Shown here: positions 9,972 through 18,058 of the stretch, one piece after another
Position numbering within the stretch: position 1 is the first letter of the stretch
How the letters are laid out: every line of letters starts with the position of its first letter
From: Tannerellaceae bacterium
GTDB lineage: Bacteria; Bacteroidota; Bacteroidia; Bacteroidales; Tannerellaceae
NCBI GenBank assembly: GCA_021201565.1
Contig: JAJQES010000114.1
Location: forward strand, 1 to 42,444
Length of the DNA stretch: 42,444 bases
Direction of reading: 5' to 3'
Made by a program: the position numbers and the translations under genes
Notes under the pieces: model-generated
Seen by the model: only the letters and a program-made list of their open reading frames with translations
Told to the model about the DNA's origin: nothing
Database searches by the model: none

Positions 9972-11006
9972 TCAGAATGTCAACTGTGAATTCAGGTAAG
10001 GGAACTGGGCCTGGTGCCAGTAGGGATAAACCGGAGTTATTTTACTGGCTTCGTCCAGGCGTTTTACCTGTTCCGGGGTTAAATTGAATTCTGTTGCTTT
10101 GATATTCTGTTTTAGCTGTTCTTCCGTGCGGGCTCCGATGATCACACTGCTCACAGTGGGACGTTGCAGCAACCAGTTGATCGCACATTGGGCGACACTC
10201 CGTCCGGTCTCTCCGGCCAGTTGGTCCAGTACATCTACTACACGATATAAACGTTCGTTGTCAATGGCTTCATCGGGAATGGGGCTGCCTCCCCGGGCTA
10301 CGCGTGACCCTTCCGGGCGGGGATTCTCCCGGCGGAACTTTCCGCTCAGGCGTCCGGCTGCCAACGGACTCCACACGATGGTTCCCACCTGCTGGTCGAT
10401 CCCCAGCGGCATAAGTTCCCACTCAAACTCCCGGTTTACTAATGAGTAATATACCTGTTGAGCGATGTAGCGGTTCCAGCCGTACCGGTCAGACACACTC
10501 AGGGATTTCATCAGGTGCCATCCGGAAAAATTGGAGCAGGCAATGTAACGTACCTTCCCGCTGGTCACCAGATCGTCGAGTGCCCGCAGGGTTTCTTCCA
10601 CCGGTGTGTTGCCATCGAAACCATGCATGTGATAAATATCAATATGATCCGTGCCCAGCCGGCGCAGGCTCGCTTCGCAGGCATTGATGATATGAAACCG
10701 GGAAGATCCCATATCGTTTCTGTCTCGTTGCCGGATGCTAAACGTTGTTTTGGTAGAGATCAGTACCCGGTTGCGAACTTCTTTAATGGCTTTTCCCAGG
10801 ATCTCTTCAGACAGCCCTTCGGAGTAAACATCTGAGGTGTCAAACAGGTTGATCCCCGCGTCCAGACAAAGATGTATCATCCGGGTGGCTTCCGCTGCCT
10901 GGGTTTGTCCCCATGCTTCAAACCCATCTGTACCACCAAATGTTACCGTACCAAAACAAAGAGCAGGGACATATAATCCCGATCCGCCTAATTTTCTATA
11001 TTCCAT
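9972..11006 (-). CDS. aldo/keto reductase
   Basis: MEYRKLGGSGLYVPALCFGTVTFGG, GINLFDTSDVYSEGLSEEILGKA, VSSVIIGARTEEQLKQN. Confidence 0.95.
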   Translation of the reverse strand: MEYRKLGGSGLYVPALCFGTVTFGGTDGFEAWGQTQAAEATRMIHLCLDAGINLFDTSDVYSEGLSEEILGKAIKEVRNRVLISTKTTFSIRQRDRNDMGSSRFHIINACEASLRRLGTDHIDIYHMHGFDGNTPVEETLRALDDLVTSGKVRYIACSNFSGWHLMKSLSVSDRYGWNRYIAQQVYYSLVNREFEWELMPLGIDQQVGTIVWSPLAAGRLSGKFRRENPRPEGSRVARGGSPIPDEAIDNERLYRVVDVLDQLAGETGRSVAQCAINWLLQRPTVSSVIIGARTEEQLKQNIKATEFNLTPEQVKRLDEASKITPVYPYWHQAQFPYLNSQLTF

Positions 11007-11188
11007 ACTTTATTGCATTTAAGAAGTTGCGAAAATAGAGATAGGATCATGGAATAGAACAACCGGAGATGTTAAAGTTCTGAAAGGAACGTTGAATTTC
11101 TTATTTCTTTACCCGGATTCACCCATAAGACAGGTTTATTTATTTTCTATCTTTACCGGGAACTTAAGGCTAATTTATAATAAATAGA

Positions 11189-12613
11189 ATGAAAACACAA
11201 CTACTTAGCGGTGGACTTTTATGTACTACCGCTTTATTTGCCCAGAATCAGCCACCGAATATTCTCTGGATTGTAGCGGATGATATGCGTGCATCGACCA
11301 TTGAATGTCTGGGAGAGGAAGAGGTCAAAACGCCTGTTCTGAACCAGTTAGCCGGCGAATCCACGCTGTTTACGAATGCCCATATTATGGGAGGCACCAG
11401 TGGCGCAGTCAGTATGCCCAGCCGTGCGATGTTAATGACGGGAAAATATCTGCATGCACTGGAGAGACAGGGAGCTGTTTTGCCTCCGTCCCACACCACA
11501 GTGGGAGAGGTATTACGTGAAGCTGGTTATCAAACATTTCATACAGGGAAATGGCATAATGATTTTGCTGCCTTTAACCGGACATTTGATTCGGGCGAGG
11601 CTATCTTCTTTGGCGGAATGGCGGATCACTGGAATGTGCCGCTGTTCCACTATCATGCAGATGGACAGTATAAAAGCAGCCGCCGGGTGATCCGTGAACC
11701 GGGACGGAATAATCATACGGAGGTGTTGAGTGGGGAGTATGCGTATTCAGGAAAACATTCGGTGGATATTTTTACGGATACGGCGATTGACTTTCTGAAT
11801 AACAGGCAGGAGGGCGACAAACCTTTTTTCCTTTCCCTCTGCTATATGTCGCCTCATGATCCCCGCAGTATGCCGGACGAGTTTCTGGAAATGTATGATC
11901 CGGCATCTGTTACGTTGCCTGCCAATTATGTGACTGAACACCCGTTTGATAACGGGGAACTAAAGATTAGGGATGAAGTCCTGGCCGCTATTCCCCGGCA
12001 GGAGGCAGAAGTAAAAAAGCATATCGCGGACTATTATGCGATGATTTCCCACCTGGATGCCCGTATCGGACATGTGATTCAGGCGTTGAAGGATAATGGG
12101 CTCTATGAAAATACCATTGTTGTGTTTCTGGCAGACAACGGACTGGCTGTCGGGCAACACGGCCTGATGGGTAAACAAAACCTGTACCGTCATAGTGTCA
12201 ACGTACCGTTGATGATTAAACGTGCCGGACAGACTGTCCCGGTTGTTACGGATAAAATGTGTTACCTGATTGACCTGTATCCGACGATGTGTGTCCTGGC
12301 CGGCATTTCGGTTCCGCAGTCGGTGGACGGAGTCAGCCTGTTGCCGGTACTGGAGAGGGATGAAGTGGTGCGCCCGTACCTGTATCTGGGATACCGTCAT
12401 CTGCACCGGGCTGTTACGGATGGAGAGTGGAAACTGATTGATTACCGGGTGAATGGGGCCCAGACTTCTCAATTGTTCCATCTGAAAAATGATCCGATGG
12501 AAACGAACAACCTCTATGATGAGAAAAAACAGGTCAAGGTAATCAAACGGTTGCGGAGCCAGATGGACAAACTCCGGGTGGAGACGAAGGATCAGTCGGA
12601 GTTTTGGGAATAG
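11189..12613 (+). CDS. sulfatase (formylglycine-dependent, Ser-type active site)
   Basis: QPPNILWIVADDMRAS, active-site signature SMPSRAMLMTGKY, HTGKWHND, FLADNGLAVGQHGLMGKQNLYRHSVNVPL; signal peptide. Confidence 0.93.
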   Translation: MKTQLLSGGLLCTTALFAQNQPPNILWIVADDMRASTIECLGEEEVKTPVLNQLAGESTLFTNAHIMGGTSGAVSMPSRAMLMTGKYLHALERQGAVLPPSHTTVGEVLREAGYQTFHTGKWHNDFAAFNRTFDSGEAIFFGGMADHWNVPLFHYHADGQYKSSRRVIREPGRNNHTEVLSGEYAYSGKHSVDIFTDTAIDFLNNRQEGDKPFFLSLCYMSPHDPRSMPDEFLEMYDPASVTLPANYVTEHPFDNGELKIRDEVLAAIPRQEAEVKKHIADYYAMISHLDARIGHVIQALKDNGLYENTIVVFLADNGLAVGQHGLMGKQNLYRHSVNVPLMIKRAGQTVPVVTDKMCYLIDLYPTMCVLAGISVPQSVDGVSLLPVLERDEVVRPYLYLGYRHLHRAVTDGEWKLIDYRVNGAQTSQLFHLKNDPMETNNLYDEKKQVKVIKRLRSQMDKLRVETKDQSEFWE

Positions 12614-12627
12614 TAAATAACAGGTTT

Positions 12628-12729
12628 GGTTCCCCGGCCTGATCGGGGACCGCATTACAACAGGCGTTTGTTATAATTATAATATGATACGGCCTGTTCC
12701 TCTGCGGTTCCGCATCAAGTGCGGAAACA
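12628..12729. repeat. palindromic intergenic element family B, copy B2
   Basis: ccccggcctgatcggggaccgcattacaacaggc...gcctgttcctctgcggttccgcatcaagtgcggaa; close to B1. Confidence 0.75.
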
Positions 12730-12793
12730 AAGCTTGTTTTTGTTTTAAATTCTGTACCATCCTAATCCTTTTTTTTTACTTTTGTGGGTAATT

Positions 12794-13366
12794 ATGCTGT
12801 TTTTCAAAAAGAATATATCTAAGCTAACCGACGAGGAATTATTACAAACCTATTGTACGTCCGGGGATTCGGAATATTTCGGAGAGTTATACAACCGTTA
12901 TATTCCGCTAATATATGGTGTTTGCCTGAAATATCTGAAAGACCCGGACGATGCCGAAGACGCTGTCATGGAAATCTTTGAACATCTGTTGCCGCGTGTA
13001 GCTAACTATGAGATCCGGGGATTTAAAACCTGGGTGTATAGTGTGGCCCGCAATCACTGTTTACAGATTCTCCGTAAAGACCAACCGGAGATTTTTGTCG
13101 ATTTTACCACGCATGTTATGGAATCTGACGAGGTGTTGCATCTATTAAATGAAGATGGTCCGGACGAGGAACGAATGGCGGCGTTAAACCGCTGTATAGA
13201 AAAGCTGCCGGAGCATCAGCGTACGAGTATTGTCCTCTTTTTTATGGAGGAGTTATCGTATGTCGAGATAGTAGAGAAAACGGGCTATGCCCTCTCGAAA
13301 GTAAAAAGTTATATTCAAAACGGTAAACGGAATTTGGCAATCTGTATAAAAAAGAGCTTATCATGA
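12794..13366 (+). CDS. ECF RNA polymerase sigma factor
   Basis: Sigma-70 region 2 (YGVCLKYLKDPDDAEDAVMEIFEHLL) and region 4 (LPEHQRTSIVLFFMEELSYVEIVEKTGYALSKVKSYIQNGKRNL). A TACTTTTG promoter-like -7 at 12777-12784 overlaps the annotated 12782 start, so ATG 12794 is preferred. Confidence 0.92.
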   Translation: MLFFKKNISKLTDEELLQTYCTSGDSEYFGELYNRYIPLIYGVCLKYLKDPDDAEDAVMEIFEHLLPRVANYEIRGFKTWVYSVARNHCLQILRKDQPEIFVDFTTHVMESDEVLHLLNEDGPDEERMAALNRCIEKLPEHQRTSIVLFFMEELSYVEIVEKTGYALSKVKSYIQNGKRNLAICIKKSLS

Positions 13367-14163
13367 AGTTACAGGAGTACATCAGAGGAAACCGCCGGGG
13401 CAAAGAGGCCCACCGGTTGGAGCGCGAGGCGCAGACAGATCCTTTCCTGTCGGATGCGCTGGACGGCTATATACAGTTGCAGGAGGATGCGACTCCGCGG
13501 ATCGGGAACATGCGTAAACGTATCCGCGTGCGTACTACCCATAAACGAAAAGGATTCCAGGTCTGGAGTGCGGCGGCTGTTGTGCTGTTGCTGTTGAGCC
13601 TGGGAGTTTATTCCATAGTCAATCCGGTCGAACCGGCCGATATTTATTATAGTCTTTCAGACCCGGAACGTTTTTCTTTGGATCTTCTTACCAGAGATAG
13701 TTACGAGGTAGCGGATAGTCATTATGAACCGGCGCCCCTGGCGGGTTCTACCCAGGTAGTAGCTGTGGAACCTGTCCCTCTCTTTGCGTATCCCCTGCCG
13801 ATTGGGGGAGAGCCTTATGTAGAACCCTATCTGCCGGTTCTGAACGGTGACCTTCCCCTGACAGCTCTGGACCTTCCCGAAGTGCAGGAAGGGATCGGCA
13901 AGAAACCGGAACCGGCTGTACCTGCCGGACTTTACAAACAATATCTGGCTGACCATATCCAGATCCCGATTCAGGGAGTGTGTCCCCGGACCAAAGGAAA
14001 AGTAACAGTTTCCTTTAAAGTAAATCCAACCGGCCGGCCTTATAATATCCGGGTGGTGAAAGGGCTTTGTGAGAGCCTGGATAATGAAGCCGTGCGGCTG
14101 GTGCGGGAAGGACCGGACTGGAAATTCGGCGACCAGGAGGTCCGTATGACTATACAACTTTAA
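13363..14163 (+). CDS. anti-sigma-like / TonB C-terminal domain protein
   Basis: ATGA overlap with the sigma gene; cytoplasmic MKLQEYIRGNRRGKEAHRLEREAQTDPFLSDALDGY; single TM VWSAAAVVLLLLSLGVYSIV; TonB-like C-terminus (KGKVTVSFKVNPTGRPYNIRVVKGLCESLDNEAVRLVREGPDWKFG). Confidence 0.82.
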   Translation: MKLQEYIRGNRRGKEAHRLEREAQTDPFLSDALDGYIQLQEDATPRIGNMRKRIRVRTTHKRKGFQVWSAAAVVLLLLSLGVYSIVNPVEPADIYYSLSDPERFSLDLLTRDSYEVADSHYEPAPLAGSTQVVAVEPVPLFAYPLPIGGEPYVEPYLPVLNGDLPLTALDLPEVQEGIGKKPEPAVPAGLYKQYLADHIQIPIQGVCPRTKGKVTVSFKVNPTGRPYNIRVVKGLCESLDNEAVRLVREGPDWKFGDQEVRMTIQL

Positions 14164-14276
14164 TTTATAGATGAATATAGTAACCGTTTTAAACAAAAAG
14201 GAATTATCTGGCCTGTACCCCTTCTATTGATCTCTTTTTATAGGACTCTGTACCTGTTTCGAGTTTGAAGAATAGG

Positions 14277-14369
14277 GAACGCAGATTGCACAGAGGGCGC
14301 AGATGAACGCAGAAAATAGTTTGAATAATTAATTTGCGTTCGTCTGCGCTCTCTGTGCGGTTTGCGTTC
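14277..14369. repeat. long inverted repeat with CGCAGA micro-repeat arms
   Basis: GAACGCAGATTGCACAGAGGGCGCAGATGAACGCAGAAA facing TTTGCGTTCGTCTGCGCTCTCTGTGCGGTTTGCGTTC. Confidence 0.8.
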
Positions 14370-14494
14370 TTTTTAGTTCTTCGTTTTGTAAAAATTGGGA
14401 GGTGATTTTGAAACTTTTTCCAAATAAAATGCAACAAATAGGTACTCAATTACGTCTTATATAATATAAGACAAGAAAATAACTTAATTCTGCT

Positions 14495-15067
14495 ATGTTA
14501 GAAAAAGTAAAAAGATTAATTGTGTTGATGACCTTACTGGCCGGATGTGTCTTTATTTCATGTAGTAAAGAGGAGGTGGATACTTCCCGGGCTGAGCAGT
14601 TAGTGGGTATCTGGGAGCTGGATGATATCATGTTATCTGTAAATGCTAACGAACCTTATCTGGAAAGTATTTTGGCAGAAAAGATTCTGAATGAACATGG
14701 AATGCTTCGCCCGTATATTTTTGAAGATACTATCCAGTTCCATGAAATGGGATACTTCCTGGAATCATACCAACTTGTACAGGAGGGAGATCTTCCTTCT
14801 GAATTCAGCGGAACCTATAGTGTGAACGGGCGGGAGATTACATTTTCCCAACCGCGTCTCTCGGCTGTCTGGTATGACCGGACCCCATTATTTGACTGTG
14901 AAGATGATTTGCTGGTGTTCTACATCACCCTGCCGGAAAGTAGTCTGGAGGAAATTAGACTGCATTTGCAGTCCGATGGCCATGATGTGGATAACCTGGA
15001 GATTGAAAAGATTAATTACACCCAGATCTACAGGAAGATGAAGAGTTTTCCATACGATCAGGAATAG
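14495..15067 (+). CDS. lipocalin-like-domain lipoprotein (hypothetical)
   Basis: Lipobox VFISC; QLVGIWELDDIML and FSGTYSVNGREITF pattern seen in lipocalin-like Bacteroidetes lipoproteins. Confidence 0.6.
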   Translation: MLEKVKRLIVLMTLLAGCVFISCSKEEVDTSRAEQLVGIWELDDIMLSVNANEPYLESILAEKILNEHGMLRPYIFEDTIQFHEMGYFLESYQLVQEGDLPSEFSGTYSVNGREITFSQPRLSAVWYDRTPLFDCEDDLLVFYITLPESSLEEIRLHLQSDGHDVDNLEIEKINYTQIYRKMKSFPYDQE

Positions 15068-15108
15068 GGTGTAGCTCTATATTCGTAATAAAAGTGTGTC
15101 TATGAAGA

Positions 15109-15138
15109 GGCATCCCCGTGATGGGGATGTCTTTTTTT
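15109..15138 (+). terminator. rho-independent terminator
   Basis: GGCATCCCC-GTGAT-GGGGATGTC followed by TTTTTTT. Confidence 0.8.
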
Positions 15139-15163
15139 GTTACATTTGTAGCCCGTTTAGAAA

Positions 15164-17143
15164 ATGAAACCAATGAAAAACATTCGTTGTTATTCCTGTA
15201 TGCTTTGGTGCCTGTGGTGTCTTTTGCCGGTTTGCTCACTCTTCTGTCAGAATTCCGGGTGTGTTTTCCCTAACGCTCAGGAGGAGTTCCGGACTAATCT
15301 GTACGGGTTTACCTATCCGGCGGAGTGGGAGATTGTGTACCGTGATCAGTGGTATAGTAGCGTAGGTGCGACGGAATTGGAAGGGTGTGAGCTTTTGCAT
15401 TTTTTTACTTATAAACTAACGGAGGAAGAAAAGAACGATCCTGCTATTTTGCCGTTGGCTTCGATTACGTTTAATTCATATATGAAATGGAACGGAAATA
15501 TTGAATTGCCGGAACAAGAGGCAGAGCTGTTGCGGAGGATTGACGAGGAATTGCTGGTCAGCGGTGGACAGTTTCATTCGTATTCGGTATATGTGCCGGG
15601 CGAACTGGGAGCCCAACAGCTGTATCCGCTGGTATGTGTGCTGACGGTTGAACAGGGAGTCCTTTTTAATCATTGGTTTGTGCTGACTCCCTATGGTACC
15701 GGGCATCTGGCGTTTCCCTGCCGGGAAGACGGACAATGTTTTGAATGTGAGGAGACATTGATGGATATTGTTCTTTCGGTACGGGGACTTTATGATATGC
15801 TGGACCGGACCCTGTCTGTTTTCCGGACGGAAGGGTGGACGATCTCTTTCCCCCGTTACTGGGAGGATGTGTATGTGTTGACCCGGGAAGGAGAGGAGGA
15901 GAAAGCGGAAAGAACCGAATGGGAAAACCGGCTCCATTCTGTGGGTAAGTTGGTTCAGTTTGTTTCCGGCCAGGTTTTTATTCAACTCATACCGCTTCCT
16001 TTTGCGGATTTGCAATCTAATCCGTTTATTGCGGGCCATCTGTCGAAGGATTTGCACCTGCGGTATGGGAAGGGGGCGTTGCCGGAGGAGGTAACGTATG
16101 ATCTTTCCGGTTGCCTGAAGGATCTTTCTGCCTCTTTTTGGAATGAGGGGGCGTTTGGTGGTTCTTATATCCGCAGACGGCAAACGGCAGACCGGTTGGT
16201 GCTGAAAGGGGATTATGAGAGCCAGAAAGAGTGGTTGCTGGTCACTTCAAACCGGGCGTACCGGGTGTATTGTCTTTTGTCTCTGACGGATACGGATGAT
16301 AGGGTCTTTGAGCAATATGTGGCTGATATTGACCGGATGCTGGATACGCTTACGGATGTGCCTTATAGCGGAGAGGAAGCGCGGACTGTTTTGCAGACGG
16401 TAAAAGAACAGCCTGTGCGGCAGGCGGAACTGTCTGAAACAGTGTATCCTGAATTGTCGCCTGAACTGTCTTCGCTGGGTTATGTTCTGGAGAAGGTTTC
16501 CCGGACTGGAAAAGTGACGGAGGAGATCTATTTCTGTAAAAAACATCAACATTTTATGATTCCTTATCAGGATAAAGTGTATGAAAGAACTTCCTGGCCG
16601 TACACGTTGCAGGAGGAGGAAACGACTTTCCGGATATTGGATAAAGAGGGAAAAGTGATCGGGGAACGGGAGACGATAGACGGGTATAATCCGGAGGATA
16701 TGCTGATCTATCAGTATGGCATCTGGGCGCCTGTGTTGCTGGATGAGGAGGCATGGGATGTGTATGCTGCGGAGCATCCGGCTCCGGAAGGATTGTGTCA
16801 TTATGTGGGATATGAGTGGGAAGGGTTTCAGTTCGGGCAAGACCCGGCTAAGTGGCGTGACGAACCTTCTGCAATAAATGAAGGGGTGGGTATGGCTACC
16901 CTGCTATTAAACTATTATGAAGTGCCCGTTGGAAATGACTGTTTTCGTTTCCATACCGGTGAAGGAATATATGGTATGGGTGTCTTTTACTGGTCAACGG
17001 ATTTTCCCGTATCTGTTATCCCTTATCCAACAGCCTGCACAGGCAAAGAAGGCCCTGCTTTTATGAGCTGGGAACCTTCTTTTGATGAGCAGCGAAAAGG
17101 GGAAAGGTGTTATTGGTTTTTCATTACCCCCGGGAATAACTGA
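15164..17143 (+). CDS. secreted hypothetical protein (659 aa)
   Basis: Long ORF with signal-peptide-like N-terminus; promoter-like TACATTTG at 15141-15148; no family recognised. Confidence 0.75.
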   Translation: MKPMKNIRCYSCMLWCLWCLLPVCSLFCQNSGCVFPNAQEEFRTNLYGFTYPAEWEIVYRDQWYSSVGATELEGCELLHFFTYKLTEEEKNDPAILPLASITFNSYMKWNGNIELPEQEAELLRRIDEELLVSGGQFHSYSVYVPGELGAQQLYPLVCVLTVEQGVLFNHWFVLTPYGTGHLAFPCREDGQCFECEETLMDIVLSVRGLYDMLDRTLSVFRTEGWTISFPRYWEDVYVLTREGEEEKAERTEWENRLHSVGKLVQFVSGQVFIQLIPLPFADLQSNPFIAGHLSKDLHLRYGKGALPEEVTYDLSGCLKDLSASFWNEGAFGGSYIRRRQTADRLVLKGDYESQKEWLLVTSNRAYRVYCLLSLTDTDDRVFEQYVADIDRMLDTLTDVPYSGEEARTVLQTVKEQPVRQAELSETVYPELSPELSSLGYVLEKVSRTGKVTEEIYFCKKHQHFMIPYQDKVYERTSWPYTLQEEETTFRILDKEGKVIGERETIDGYNPEDMLIYQYGIWAPVLLDEEAWDVYAAEHPAPEGLCHYVGYEWEGFQFGQDPAKWRDEPSAINEGVGMATLLLNYYEVPVGNDCFRFHTGEGIYGMGVFYWSTDFPVSVIPYPTACTGKEGPAFMSWEPSFDEQRKGERCYWFFITPGNN

Positions 17144-17328
17144 TCTGCTGGTCCTGCTGTCTGTTGCTGGCGCGGATCTCCGGTTCCGTGCCTTCATGTT
17201 TTTATTATCGCACAGTTGTCCGGAAATGAACACGCTCATAAATAGATAATCCGTTTAGTATGAATGAGATATAGATGTGACATGTGATTTGTCTGCTTCT
17301 TTTATTATTTATTTATACTATTACATTT

Positions 17329-17883
17329 ATGCGGAAACATCTTTTTTACTTATGGAGTCTTTTATTTGCTTGTTCTTTTCACATGCAGGCTCAGACAGAA
17401 CAGTTTTATACCAAAAACAAAGTAGAAGGGGATTATACATCCCTTAGTTTTTCAGGTTTCAGGGTGGAGGTGATCCCATCTGACACATTTGGGATTGTGT
17501 TTAATAATGATGGTTGTTTGAAGCAACAAACAGTGCGGGATAATAAATTATCTTTTCTCATCCTTGACCAAACCGGGCGGGTACCGAAAGAAACGGTGCA
17601 GGTCTATACGGGTGGGCAGGTAAAGGCTTTCAGTATCCATAATGGGGAATTGGTCATGGATCAATATCTGTTGACAGATTCTTTAAAGGTAAATTTTGCC
17701 GTTGCACGCGGACGGTTAAAAGTCCACGCTGAAAAACTGTACATAACTGCCGGAGGCGGAATAGACTGTGAGGTGCAGGGAACTGCCGGCTATTTTTATG
17801 GTCACCAGGGAGGAGGGAGTACGATCCACCACAATCAGCTGGAATGTGATCATAAAGACGTGAAAACAACCCGTTATTTTTAA
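17329..17883 (+). CDS. secreted DUF2807-like (GIN-domain-like) protein
   Basis: Signal peptide MRKHLFYLWSLLFACSFHMQAQ; beta-repeat pattern (YTSLSFSGFRVEVIPSD..., KVNFAVARGRLKVHAEKLYITAGGGID). Start 17329 preferred over 17284. Confidence 0.55.
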   Translation: MRKHLFYLWSLLFACSFHMQAQTEQFYTKNKVEGDYTSLSFSGFRVEVIPSDTFGIVFNNDGCLKQQTVRDNKLSFLILDQTGRVPKETVQVYTGGQVKAFSIHNGELVMDQYLLTDSLKVNFAVARGRLKVHAEKLYITAGGGIDCEVQGTAGYFYGHQGGGSTIHHNQLECDHKDVKTTRYF

Positions 17884-17905
17884 TGGTTCTTAGGTCAAAC
17901 TGCAC

Positions 17906-17935
17906 TAAGGCGCGGAACCGGAATTCCGCGCCAGC
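17906..17935. repeat. palindromic element family C (GGCGCGGAA..TTCCGCGCC)
   Basis: aaggcgcggaaccggaattccgcgccagc. Confidence 0.6.
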
Positions 17936-17947
17936 ATATTGCTAAGA

Positions 17948-18043
17948 GACGAAGGTGGGGATCGCATAGGAACAGGTTTTATCACTTTTTTATATTGTAA
18001 CTCAAGCCGGTGCTGGTGCGGTCCCCGCCTTCGCGGGGATCAG
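17948..18043. repeat. palindromic intergenic element family B, copy B3 (diverged)
   Basis: gacgaaggtggggatcgcataggaacagg...ccggtgctggtgcggtccccgccttcgcggggatcag. Confidence 0.6.
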
Positions 18044-18058
18044 GATTGTTTTCTGTTT

